A model generated the notes under the pieces. The model did not search any database. It had not been told where the DNA came from and worked only from the letters and a program-made list of their open reading frames with translations. Made by a program: the position numbers and the translations under genes. A stretch of DNA of 64,000 bases from JAGLOK01 sp963675575 (GTDB lineage Bacteria > Bacillota > Clostridia > Christensenellales > UMGS416): the NCBI GenBank assembly GCA_963675575.1, contig OY776378.1:1-64000 (forward strand), given 5' to 3'. This document shows positions 1-8,208 of this stretch, piece by piece. Each line of letters starts with the position of its first letter. Positions within the stretch are counted from its first letter, which is position 1.

Positions 1-80
1 ATCAGCGTCTTCAATGTGTGCGCATTTAAATCCATAAAGAGGATTTTGAAAAATTTTCTGACTCGTTTCTTCAATTTTTC

Positions 81-434
81 TCAACCATTTTTCTTTATAT
101 TCCTCATCCCGCAATATCTTTTTTCCAGATTCGCAATTGAGAAAACATTTTTCTTTACACATTCGCTATAAAGCTTTAAGTTTAAAAAGAAATTGCCGCT
201 GTCGTTTTCTTCATAAACTTTTGCAATAAGCTTTCCCTGGGTGCCTATATAATAAGCGAAATGATGGTTGCCTGTAAGCAGCATTTTTTCGCCAAGTTTC
301 AATATAGGAAAAGGGGGATAATCTTCCAAAGCATGCGTTTCAAAGTGTTTTTCGGCAGATTCAAGCTCTTTTTGAGAAAGATAACAATGCGTGGGAGAGA
401 GTTTCTCAATGTCAACGAAATAAGTGTTTTCCAT
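81..434 (-). CDS. ParB/sulfiredoxin-like small protein, apparently frameshifted
   Basis: 117 codons as read, starting at an ATG with AGGAG a few bases upstream. The N-terminal part (a VDIEKLSPT-type opening, a serine-x-lysine-x-leucine element, then PPFPILKL and LLTGNHHFAYYIGTQG) follows the pattern of clostridial ParB-like proteins, whose usual core reads LTDGHxRA; here the DGH is NHH. The last codons (after NLEKR) do not fit the family. The frame change lies in a run of six A on the coding strand (plus-strand T run 119-124). With one more A the frame continues as KKILRDEEYKEKWLRKIEE, which fits the expected family C-terminus, and stays open to base 1. So the real gene probably runs off the left edge and is broken by a one-base deletion or a sequencing error. 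Family assignment is from memory of the motif and is moderate; function is unknown. Confidence 0.55.
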   Translation of the reverse strand: MENTYFVDIEKLSPTHCYLSQKELESAEKHFETHALEDYPPFPILKLGEKMLLTGNHHFAYYIGTQGKLIAKVYEENDSGNFFLNLKLYSECVKKNVFSIANLEKRYCGMRNIKKNG

Positions 435-576
435 TATTGCGCTCCTTATATTAATTAGTATAAAGACAAAAAAACTTTGTTTCCAGGATTTTATTGATTA
501 CACACAGCGTTCTTATGAATAAATATTAAAATTACATAAAAAATAAGTTTTTTGGATAATATTTAATGTAATTTTA

Positions 577-585
577 TGCTATAAT
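577..585 (+). promoter_or_regulatory. Extended -10 promoter ahead of the DUF308 remnant
   Basis: TGcTATAAT, a consensus extended -10, lies about 40 bases before the ATG at 626. No convincing -35 at normal spacing. It suggests the decayed gene once had, or still has, a working promoter. Confidence 0.4.
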
Positions 586-625
586 AGATTATAACATTTT
601 ATGCCCGCGATGAAAGGAAAAAGAT

Positions 626-1163
626 ATGAAAAAACATAATTGGGTATTGGAAATTGCAAAAGGGTTGCTTATCTTTGATCTTTCGGCTTGTTCTGCTTGG
701 TAAATCCGGCTTCGGCCTCCATCGCCACAACATGGATTATTGCACTATAATGATACTTGTTTTAAGCATCGTTGCTTTGACTGGATTCATTTATGCTCAA
801 AGAGCTCGTTTAAGTATTGGTGGATATTGCTGATATTCGAATGCCTGAGTAGGTGTGATCATTTGCGTAGCGATATTGCTGTTTAATCCCGGAAAAAATG
901 CTGCTTGTAATAAGGCTTGTTGGAGTTCATGGGCGATTAGTGACTGGATATATTCAGAGCGGTAAGGATTATGGGCGAAAAAGGATATGTGGCTAAGAAA
1001 CATACTTATCGGATTGGGTATTATCGCAGTCGGGATAGTGTTCCTTGCAATAACTGAGGTTATATTGTCTTCGGCAACTACTGTAATTGGTATAGCGGCG
1101 GCATTGTTCGGATTGATTGTTATCATTTTCGGAGTTAGGATGAAAGTGGGCAAAGAGAAATAA
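626..1163 (+). pseudogene. Decayed DUF308/HdeD-like membrane protein gene
   Basis: An ATG at 626 with an SD-like GAAAGGAAAAAG starts MKKHNWVLEIAKGLLI and then stops early. The reading continues in other frames: FGLFCLVNPASASIATTWI from 682, MILVLSIVALTGFIYAQ from 750, AILLFNPGKNA near 880, and finally an intact 58-codon stretch from 987 to 1163 (MWLRNILIGLGII...). Short hydrophobic repeats with an NP motif after each helix pair are typical of the DUF308 (HdeD-related) family of multi-pass membrane proteins. At least three frame changes or stops are needed to read it through, so it is called a pseudogene rather than a set of small genes. The final 58-codon ORF has no clear SD and could be expressed only by chance. 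Family call is by pattern; moderate. Confidence 0.55.
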
Positions 1164-1183
1164 TAACGCATACATGCGATATA

Positions 1184-1212
1184 AAGCCGGCATAAATATG
1201 TCGGCTTTTTTT
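1184..1212 (+). terminator. Rho-independent terminator
   Basis: Stem AAGCCGGCATA / TATGTCGGCTT (one G-U pair) with a very small loop, followed by a run of T. It closes the DUF308 remnant. Confidence 0.8.
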
Positions 1213-1226
1213 AAAATATTAAGGGT

Positions 1227-1254
1227 TTTACACCGTCCGTTTAAAGTGTATAAT
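1227..1254 (+). promoter_or_regulatory. Promoter of polysaccharide operon I
   Basis: TTTACA (1227-1232), 16-base spacer, TATAAT (1249-1254), 23 bases before the start codon at 1278. It should drive the coupled genes up to 7549. Confidence 0.65.
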
Positions 1255-1277
1255 ATTACTTTGAAAGAAGGGGTTCA

Positions 1278-2408
1278 ATGATACAACACATTTCATATGA
1301 GCAAAAAGAGACATGCAGCGGCTGCATGGCGTGCGCAAAGGAGTGCCCCACGGCATGCATACATCCTGCAATCGACGCTGAAGGATTCTTATATCCAAAG
1401 GTTGATTTAGATGAATGCATAAACTGCGATCATTGTGTTAAGATGTGCCCTTTCACTCACCCTGATGAATATAAAGCGCAACCCGTATCAGCATATGCGG
1501 CATGGAGCCGAGATGAGGACACGCGATATAAAAGCGCGACAGCCGGTGTTTTCACCACGCTTGCCAAAAAGTTTATTGAAGAAGGCGGAGTGGTTTATGG
1601 CGCGGCGTATGATGAAAATATGCGTCTTTCACATATAAGGGTTGAAAGAGTTGAGGGCTTAGCGGCGATACAAAGCTCCAAATATTTGCAAAGCGATTTT
1701 TCCGATATTTACATAAAAGTGCAAAAAGATATAAACGATGGTCTTAAAGTAATGGTATCCGGCACCGGATGCCAGATAGCCGGTATTCGCGCGGCACTCA
1801 AATGCGAAAGCCTTTTACTTGTGGATATCACTTGTCTTGGCGTGCCGTCTCCGGGCGTGTTTGAGAAGTATGTTCAAAGTCTTGAAAAAAAATACGGAAA
1901 AAAAATGAAGAATATAAATTTTCGCGACAAAAAAACAGGCTGGAAGACATACAGCCAAACAATAACTTTTGAAGACGGGTCTCAAGTTTCATGCAAAAAT
2001 TACGACAGCCCGTATATGCGCGGATTTTTAAGCAAAACATATATGCGCCCCAGTTGCCATCAATGCCCGTTTTGTGACACAAAAAGAGCAGGCGATATAA
2101 CGATAGGCGACTTTTGGGGAATAGAAAAAACGCTGCCTGAGCTTGACGATGTGCGCGGCGTGTCCCTACTATACGGCGTGACTGAAAAAGGAAAGCGGTA
2201 TATAGAAAGCTGCGATGGCATTGATCTTAAAGAATGCAACATAGAAGATACTCTACAGCAGTCACTTGAGCATCCCGCATCAGCAAACCCTTTGCGCGAA
2301 GAATTTTTCTATGATTATCAGAAGCTTGGCTTTGATAGCCTCGCAAAAAAATATATGAAACAGCGCTCAAAAATTGTTCAGTTCGCTGTCAATATGCTAA
2401 AATACTAG
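1278..2408 (+). CDS. FrhB/F420-dehydrogenase beta-like Fe-S protein in a glycan operon
   Basis: 376 residues. Two N-terminal 4Fe-4S clusters are visible: C13/C16/C19/C23 (CSGCMACAKECP) and C47/C50/C53/C57 (CINCDHCVKMCP). They are followed by the coenzyme F420 hydrogenase/dehydrogenase beta-subunit type domain, including the KYLQSDFSD and GTGCQIAG segments and a later cysteine group near residues 260-265 (CHQCPFC). Members of this family that sit beside pyruvyl transferases in polysaccharide clusters probably carry out a redox step or assist sugar modification, but the substrate is not known. Start ATG 1278 follows a GAAAGAAGGGG SD. First gene of operon I; the next gene begins 6 bases after its stop. 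F420 use is not implied by the sequence. Confident on family, not on reaction. Confidence 0.85.
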   Translation: MIQHISYEQKETCSGCMACAKECPTACIHPAIDAEGFLYPKVDLDECINCDHCVKMCPFTHPDEYKAQPVSAYAAWSRDEDTRYKSATAGVFTTLAKKFIEEGGVVYGAAYDENMRLSHIRVERVEGLAAIQSSKYLQSDFSDIYIKVQKDINDGLKVMVSGTGCQIAGIRAALKCESLLLVDITCLGVPSPGVFEKYVQSLEKKYGKKMKNINFRDKKTGWKTYSQTITFEDGSQVSCKNYDSPYMRGFLSKTYMRPSCHQCPFCDTKRAGDITIGDFWGIEKTLPELDDVRGVSLLYGVTEKGKRYIESCDGIDLKECNIEDTLQQSLEHPASANPLREEFFYDYQKLGFDSLAKKYMKQRSKIVQFAVNMLKY

Positions 2409-2413
2409 ACCAT

Positions 2414-3616
2414 ATGGGAAAAAACAAAAAAATTCTAGTTTTTCACCATTCCGGCGCTGTAGGCGGCGGAGGGGTTTCCATGCTCCATATATTGAAAGCT
2501 ATAAAAAATTCTGGCTATGATGTTAAAGTAATTTGCCCCGGAGAGCCTTCTTTTATGTTGGATGAAATAAAAAAGTTAGGCATTGAAGCCGAAGGAGTTT
2601 TCGACAAAAACTGGGTGTATCCGCATTTTAACGGACAGCATTATTGCGCGGTAGACCCTCGATACCAAAGAAGATGGCGGCATATCAAGCGCTCAAAAAG
2701 CGAGATTAAAAGCCTTATCTTAAAAGAATCCCCGGACATTGTGATATTTAATTCCATGACAATCGCGTGGATGGGAGAGTGTGTGGACAGCGGTGTAAAA
2801 ACTATTTGCTTTGACCGCGAAACTCTGCCCAATAACGGCAAAGATGTCCGATCGTGTAGGATAAAAGATTGGCTTAAAAATATGACAAAATCCGTGTTTT
2901 TAAGCGAATATGATAAAAAAGAAGCCGGAAACCATGAAAATTTCTCAGTTATCACCGATAAGGTGGACATGAAAAAATTGGGGAATAGCATAGATGACGC
3001 AAAAGCAAAATGCTCGCAAAAGCTGGATTTTGATAAGCGAAGCATATTATATTGCGGAGGAATGTGGCATGTTAAGGGAGCGCACACCGCTCTAGCTATG
3101 ATGCATGAGCTAGGCGACGATTACCAGCTTATTTTTATGCAGTATACCCCGAAGGAAAGAACTCAATCGGCAAAAACAAAGATTAAAAGTCTGCTTGGGT
3201 TTGATTATGAGGGCGACACTTTGAATCTTCTTCACGGCATTGAAGAGCGGGTTAAGTTTTTCCCTCCGCAAGGAGATATGGCGCCATTTTACGCCGCCGC
3301 CGATGTAGTTATTTTCCCAAGTGTTGAGCCGCATCAGGCCCGCCCTGTTTACGAGGCGGGTGCTGCATGCAGACCATGTGTGATATCGGACTTTCCAAAC
3401 ACTGCGGAATTTGCGAAAGACGGAGTGAATGTACTTACCTTTAAGCCTGGTGACGCAAAAGCTTTGGCCGAGTGCGTTGAAAGGCTTTGCAATATGGAGT
3501 TATATTATAAACTTGCAGATGCTGGCCGTGAAATGTGTTTTAAAAACCATAATATCGAAACTTTGGGGCAGGAGATAAAAGAATTGCTAAAAAGCGTTGA
3601 GGAACAAAATATATGA
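2414..3616 (+). CDS. Glycosyltransferase family 4 (GT-B fold)
   Basis: 400 residues. The N-terminus has a GGGGVSMLHILKAI glycine-rich loop typical of GT-B enzymes. The C-terminal half carries the nucleotide-sugar binding stretch around PSVEPHQARPVYEAGAACRPCV (residues about 303-325), in which the family's E-x7-E pattern is replaced by EPHQARPVYE. It should transfer a sugar from a nucleotide donor to a lipid-linked or polymeric glycan on the cytoplasmic face. Its stop overlaps the next start by 4 bases (ATGA type), indicating translational coupling within operon I. Donor and acceptor cannot be told from sequence. Confidence 0.88.
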   Translation: MGKNKKILVFHHSGAVGGGGVSMLHILKAIKNSGYDVKVICPGEPSFMLDEIKKLGIEAEGVFDKNWVYPHFNGQHYCAVDPRYQRRWRHIKRSKSEIKSLILKESPDIVIFNSMTIAWMGECVDSGVKTICFDRETLPNNGKDVRSCRIKDWLKNMTKSVFLSEYDKKEAGNHENFSVITDKVDMKKLGNSIDDAKAKCSQKLDFDKRSILYCGGMWHVKGAHTALAMMHELGDDYQLIFMQYTPKERTQSAKTKIKSLLGFDYEGDTLNLLHGIEERVKFFPPQGDMAPFYAAADVVIFPSVEPHQARPVYEAGAACRPCVISDFPNTAEFAKDGVNVLTFKPGDAKALAECVERLCNMELYYKLADAGREMCFKNHNIETLGQEIKELLKSVEEQNI

Positions 3617-4776
3617 ACATAGTGCTATTTGGACACGGAGGATATACTAACCGCGGCTGCGAGGCAATAGTGCGCGCCACAGTCGGCATGATTAAGAGTG
3701 AAATGCCGGACGCGAATATCCGGCTTTGTTCCTACGACCCCAAATATGATATCGCAAAAAATTACGGCTTGACGGAGCATATATATCCTCATCACAATGT
3801 GAGATATACGCTGCCTCATCTTGCGGCGTATGGCTTTCGCAAGCTGGGGCTAAACAGTTTGGATCTAAAGCTGCAGTACAACTGGCTCAAAGCGCCTCTA
3901 AAATGGGGAGATGTGTTTATCTCTATCGGTGGAGACAACTATTGCTATGAAGAGCCAATTGATTTTTACCACATAGACAAGCTTATCAAACAAAGCGGTA
4001 AAAAGCTGATAATGTGGGGCGCGTCTTTTGACGGGGATATGATAACGGACAGTATGAAAGAAGACCTCGCAAGGTTTGACGCTATATTTGTCCGTGAAAC
4101 ACTTTCATATGAGGCACTAAATCTTCATGGAATAGCAAACACTTATCTTCATCCGGATTCAGCATTTACGATGGAAGCGGCGGATATAAAAGATGAGGGG
4201 AAATATATAGGGTTCAATCTAAGCCCGCTTTCGCTGCGCTACAGCAAAGATAGCACTGACGCATATACGGCAGTCTATAACATGATGGATTATATTATTG
4301 AATCCACTGATTATAAAGTGAAACTTATCTCGCACGTTATAGACCCCACGCACCCAGACACACAGTATGACCCGGGCGTGCTTTTACCGCTTTATGAAAA
4401 ATATAAAGCCACAGGCAAGGTTGTGTATGTAGATTCCGAGCCGCTGGACGCCACCGAGATTAAAGGGCACATAAAAAGCTGTGACGCTTTTATAGGAGCA
4501 AGAACGCATTCAACAATAGCCGCGTATTCCACGCTTGTACCGACAACGGTAATCGGCTATTCGGTTAAGTCACGCGGCATAGCAAAGGATTTGTTTGGAA
4601 CAAACGATGAATATGTGATTCCCGTGGGAGAAGTCAAAGGCGATGTTTTGGTGCACGCCGTAAAAAGATTAATCAAGCAAAATTCAAAACTGCGAAAGCA
4701 TTTGGAAGAAACTATTCCCGACTATAAAAAAAGCGCGATAGAAGCTGCGAATGTGCTTAAAGAGGTGCTTAATTGA
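3613..4776 (+). CDS. Polysaccharide pyruvyl transferase family protein
   Basis: 387 residues. MNIVLFGHGGYTNRGCEAI at the N-terminus, SIGGDNYCYEE near residue 100, MWGASFD near 135, HPDSAF near 178 and ARTHSTIAAYS near 296 match the CsaB/WcaK-type pyruvyl transferase family, a GT-B-like fold that ketalises sugars with pyruvate from phosphoenolpyruvate. Pyruvyl groups add negative charge to surface polymers and can anchor SLH-domain proteins. Neighbours (FrhB-like protein, two glycosyltransferases, flippase) fit capsule or secondary cell-wall polysaccharide assembly. Start and stop overlap the flanking genes by 4 bases each. Confidence 0.85.
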   Translation: MNIVLFGHGGYTNRGCEAIVRATVGMIKSEMPDANIRLCSYDPKYDIAKNYGLTEHIYPHHNVRYTLPHLAAYGFRKLGLNSLDLKLQYNWLKAPLKWGDVFISIGGDNYCYEEPIDFYHIDKLIKQSGKKLIMWGASFDGDMITDSMKEDLARFDAIFVRETLSYEALNLHGIANTYLHPDSAFTMEAADIKDEGKYIGFNLSPLSLRYSKDSTDAYTAVYNMMDYIIESTDYKVKLISHVIDPTHPDTQYDPGVLLPLYEKYKATGKVVYVDSEPLDATEIKGHIKSCDAFIGARTHSTIAAYSTLVPTTVIGYSVKSRGIAKDLFGTNDEYVIPVGEVKGDVLVHAVKRLIKQNSKLRKHLEETIPDYKKSAIEAANVLKEVLN

Positions 4777-6350
4777 AGCAAAAGAGCGAACTTAAAAAGG
4801 GAGTTGGTCTTTCATATATCTTAACACTTATTTCAAATGTGTTGGGGCTTATGCTGGCCCCATTTTTGCTTTCAAAGCTGGGGTCGTCCGAGCTTGGCAT
4901 ATATGAAACCGTAGGTGCGCTCGCCGGATATATGGCTGTTTTGGATTTTGGCGTAAATTCTACCATAACCCGATATATTTCAAAATACAGAGCGGAGAAA
5001 AACGAAAAAAAAACCCAAAGCTTGCTTGCTCATTGCCTGATATTATACAGTATCTTGGCTGTGGCTGTTTTGGCTATAGGATTTGTATTATGGTTTAATC
5101 TGTCCCCGATAGCCAAAGGATTAAACAGCATACAAGGAGCAGCCGCAATAACGGACGGCAATATTAGGACAGCCAAGATAATGCTTTTGATATTGGTCGC
5201 AAACATCGCGTTTTCGCTTCCTTTGCGTTCTTTCGGCGCTGTGATGAACGGTTATGAAAAATTTGCGATTCCTAGATTGCTTAACATATTGCGGGTCGTT
5301 TTAAGGTTTGTGCTGATAATTGTTTTTATAAGCCTCAAGTTTGGTATTATAACAATCGCGGTCATAGACACAGTGGCAAACCTCGGTATGCTGATAATCA
5401 ACATGCTATATGTCTTGATTAAAATGAAGCAGAAGGTAAGGCTTGAGAAATTTGACGGCGTTCTTATAAAAGAACTGATGGTCTTTTCGCTTCCGATATT
5501 TTTAACAATGGTTTACGATCAGATTTTTTGGAAGGTTGACCAGATTATCATTTCAGGTTTATTAGGTTTCGCCGCGGCGTATGTGGTGGCGGTTGTGATG
5601 AGATTGGTTGTTATATTCATGCAGTTCTCCACATCCATATCCGAGGTTTTTTTGCCGCGTATCACTCAAATGGTGGTGGGCGAAGCCTCGGGTGACGACC
5701 TTACCGATTTAATGATTAGAGTGGGCAGGATACAGCTTTTGATATTGGGCGTGATACTTACAGGCTACATTCTTTTTGGACAGAATCTGCTGCAAAATTG
5801 GGTCGGAGGGCGCGACGCGTACACAGACAGCCAATTGCTGAACATGTATTATATCGGCGTGATTATATTAGTACCCCTTACTTTGCCGCTAATACAAAAT
5901 ACGGGGATTTCTATGCTGGTTGCAAAAAACAAGCATCATTTCCGTTCCGCGGTATATTTTGTTATCGCGGTGCTAAACATCGGACTGTCCATCTGGCTGG
6001 TCAAACGATTCGACATAATCGGCGCGAGCATAGCCACGGCGATTGCGCTGACGCTTGGCAACGGCATAATAATAAATATCTACTATTCAAAAGTCATCGG
6101 GCTAAAAATTGGCAGGTTTTTTAAAGAATGCGTCGGTAAATTAATTATTCCGATTCTAGTTGCGTCCGGCTTGGGATATCTTGTTTTGCGATTTGTCGCG
6201 GTACAAGGCAGCTGGCTCAATCTTTTATTGTGCTGCGCTATATATCTTGTTATATATCTTGCCGCCATTTGGCTAATGGGAATGAATGCTTATGAAAAAG
6301 ATATGGCAAAAAGAGCTGTCGGGAAAATTATAAAAAGAAGGTCGGCGTGA
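4773..6350 (+). CDS. Wzx-like polysaccharide flippase (MOP/MATE superfamily)
   Basis: 525 residues with about 12-14 hydrophobic segments along the whole length, starting KKGVGLSYILTLISNVLGLML, the usual opening of RfbX/Wzx-type flippases. The start codon is TTG at 4773, overlapping the stop of the pyruvyl transferase gene (TTGA). The protein should move undecaprenyl-linked oligosaccharide across the membrane in a Wzy-dependent pathway. The likely polymerase/ligase partner is not in this operon; an O-antigen-ligase-like gene lies at 26581-27999. Confident on the superfamily. Confidence 0.88.
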   Translation: MKQKSELKKGVGLSYILTLISNVLGLMLAPFLLSKLGSSELGIYETVGALAGYMAVLDFGVNSTITRYISKYRAEKNEKKTQSLLAHCLILYSILAVAVLAIGFVLWFNLSPIAKGLNSIQGAAAITDGNIRTAKIMLLILVANIAFSLPLRSFGAVMNGYEKFAIPRLLNILRVVLRFVLIIVFISLKFGIITIAVIDTVANLGMLIINMLYVLIKMKQKVRLEKFDGVLIKELMVFSLPIFLTMVYDQIFWKVDQIIISGLLGFAAAYVVAVVMRLVVIFMQFSTSISEVFLPRITQMVVGEASGDDLTDLMIRVGRIQLLILGVILTGYILFGQNLLQNWVGGRDAYTDSQLLNMYYIGVIILVPLTLPLIQNTGISMLVAKNKHHFRSAVYFVIAVLNIGLSIWLVKRFDIIGASIATAIALTLGNGIIINIYYSKVIGLKIGRFFKECVGKLIIPILVASGLGYLVLRFVAVQGSWLNLLLCCAIYLVIYLAAIWLMGMNAYEKDMAKRAVGKIIKRRSA

Positions 6351-7549
6351 TGGAGATTCTCTATGTTTCAAATACAACCTCACAAAAATATTTTGATCGT
6401 CTGTTTAATGAGAGCCGCATAAAACCCGGTCAACAGGTTCAAAAATTTAATGAAATGCTGCTTCGCGGTTTTGCTGAAGGTAATTCCGTATGCGCTCTTT
6501 CAGCTCCACCCGCCACATATAAAACTTCTGGCAAGCTAGTTTTTAAGAACACAGAAGAAACAGAAAATGGTGTTTTCTACGATTATCTTGGTTTTTTGAG
6601 CCTGCCTGTTATAAAACAGTTTTTTGTTAAAATTAACGCACGAAGAAAAATACGCAGATGGGCGAAAAAAACACAGGGAAAAGAACGGTCTATCGTCTGC
6701 TATGCGCTTTCTCCAACGCTTTCATCGTCAGCTATAAGGGCGGCAAAAAAACACAATATAAAATGCGCGGCGCTTGTCACCGATATACCTCAGTTTATGA
6801 ATGTGTCAAAAGACCAGGGCGGCTTTAAGACCAGGCTTTACTCGGTATATTCAAAGTCCACTTATGAGAAAATGACACAGTATGACATGTACATCCTGCT
6901 GACTGAAGCTATGAGCGATGTGGTAAACCCAAACAGCAAACCCTATGTTGTAGTCGAAGGAATGACCGACAGCGCTATGGCGGCAGTCTCAAACAATATT
7001 GCCGATAAATATTCACCCGGAGTTGTATTTTACGCGGGCGCGCTTTTTGAAAAATACGGTGTTAAAAATTTAGTTGAAGGATTCATTAAGGCAAACGTTA
7101 AAGACGGTGAGCTGTGGCTGTTCGGAAATGGTGAAATGGAAGACTATCTTAACGATTTAAACAACGATAAAGTTAAATATTTTGGAGTCGTTCCCAACAG
7201 CGAAGTGGTGGAACACGAAATTAAGGCTACGCTTCTTGTAAATCCGCGTCCGTCTGATGAGGAGTTCACGAAATATTCTTTCCCCAGCAAAAACATGGAG
7301 TATATGATGTCGGGAACACCGGTGCTTGCGTGCAAACTGCCGGGAATGCCGGATGAATATTTGAATTATATTTATATAACGCAAGACGAAAGCTCGCAAG
7401 GCTTTGCGAAAAGCATATCAGAAATTCTTGCAAAAGATAAAAAAGAGTTGCATACAATGGGCAAAAGAGCTAAAGAATTTGTAGCAAAAGAAAAGTCCAA
7501 TATAAAACAATCTGAAAGAATTGCTGAATTTTTGAAAGCTAATCTATAG
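6347..7549 (+). CDS. Glycosyltransferase family 4
   Basis: 400 residues, GT-B fold. The C-terminal donor-binding region reads RPSDEEFTKYSFPSKNMEYM followed by SGTPVLACKLPGMPDEY (residues about 302-345), the serine-x-lysine and GTPVL features of GT4 enzymes. It starts with ATG overlapping the flippase stop and has the weak SD AGAAGG upstream. It is the last gene of operon I and its end overlaps the convergent VanZ gene by 11 bases; I see no hairpin terminator between them, so read-through antisense to VanZ is possible. Confidence 0.86.
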   Translation: MMEILYVSNTTSQKYFDRLFNESRIKPGQQVQKFNEMLLRGFAEGNSVCALSAPPATYKTSGKLVFKNTEETENGVFYDYLGFLSLPVIKQFFVKINARRKIRRWAKKTQGKERSIVCYALSPTLSSSAIRAAKKHNIKCAALVTDIPQFMNVSKDQGGFKTRLYSVYSKSTYEKMTQYDMYILLTEAMSDVVNPNSKPYVVVEGMTDSAMAAVSNNIADKYSPGVVFYAGALFEKYGVKNLVEGFIKANVKDGELWLFGNGEMEDYLNDLNNDKVKYFGVVPNSEVVEHEIKATLLVNPRPSDEEFTKYSFPSKNMEYMMSGTPVLACKLPGMPDEYLNYIYITQDESSQGFAKSISEILAKDKKELHTMGKRAKEFVAKEKSNIKQSERIAEFLKANL

Positions 7550-8102
7550 ATTTTTTTCTGCGGATCTGAAATATCAATCGGTATATAAAGTGTCCGATTA
7601 ACGCACCAAACGTGTTTAATACCAAATCATCAACATCAAATTCGCGAATACACATTCCCGCTAAATTAAGTATGAACTGCAAACTTTCAATGCATAGTGT
7701 GAATAAAAAACCACCGAGGAGCGCCCAAAGGAAGCGCTGTGTTTTTTTGAATATAAACGGCATTAAAAGACCGGCGGGCATAAACATGATTATATTTCCG
7801 AAAAACTGTCGAAAAGCGCCTTTTTGGCCGGATAAAACATTTCTCCATTGCGGAATTATGAGTGAGAAAGGCTTTATGTTCCAAGGCAGTCCGTATAGTT
7901 TTATTTCATCCATCGTGATTTTATAACTTGATATAAACAAGGGCTGGAGCGTCAATATTAGGATGAAAAAAAGATATGCACCGCAAAGTATATAGACAAC
8001 CGGTTTTTTTATTTTAAGATATTTTTTTGTAAAAAGCAGCAAAACAAAAGAGACAACCGCCAATATAAACAAAAAGACATCTGGAAAATTTATTTTGAAC
8101 AT
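7539..8102 (-). CDS. VanZ family membrane protein
   Basis: 187 residues with five hydrophobic segments. Family signatures include NIIMFMPAGLLMPFIF near residue 90 and IESLQFILN followed by REFDVDDLVLNTFGALIG near residues 130-160. VanZ-like proteins are found across Bacillota; the founding member gives low-level teicoplanin resistance, but most, including isolated ones like this, have no known role. No SD is visible before the ATG at 8102, and a good promoter (8109-8138) would place the transcript start at or within a base or two of the ATG, so the mRNA may be leaderless. The 3' end overlaps the glycosyltransferase gene. Confidence 0.85.
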   Translation of the reverse strand: MFKINFPDVFLFILAVVSFVLLLFTKKYLKIKKPVVYILCGAYLFFILILTLQPLFISSYKITMDEIKLYGLPWNIKPFSLIIPQWRNVLSGQKGAFRQFFGNIIMFMPAGLLMPFIFKKTQRFLWALLGGFLFTLCIESLQFILNLAGMCIREFDVDDLVLNTFGALIGHFIYRLIFQIRRKKSID

Positions 8103-8108
8103 GAGAGT

Positions 8109-8138
8109 ATTTTATCATGTGGCATTACAAGATGTCCA
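8109..8138 (-). promoter_or_regulatory. Promoter of the VanZ gene, probably leaderless
   Basis: On the minus strand TGGACA (8138-8133), 18-base spacer, TAAAAT (8114-8109) preceded by TGa. Expected start of transcription is about 8102, the A of the ATG. Confidence 0.5.
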
Positions 8139-8208
8139 TATCAGTATATTAAAAATATGGGTAAAAATACAAGTGACAAAACAAATTTACGGTGATAGAA
8201 TTTTACCT

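Noticed and set aside
797..1193. Minus-strand open frames of 124 and 66 codons
   Set aside because: They are antisense to the DUF308 remnant, have no SD and give compositionally odd proteins.
8095..8208. 38-codon N-terminal extension of the EamA transporter
   Set aside because: Non-hydrophobic, overlaps the divergent VanZ start and promoter; ATG 8209 gives normal length.
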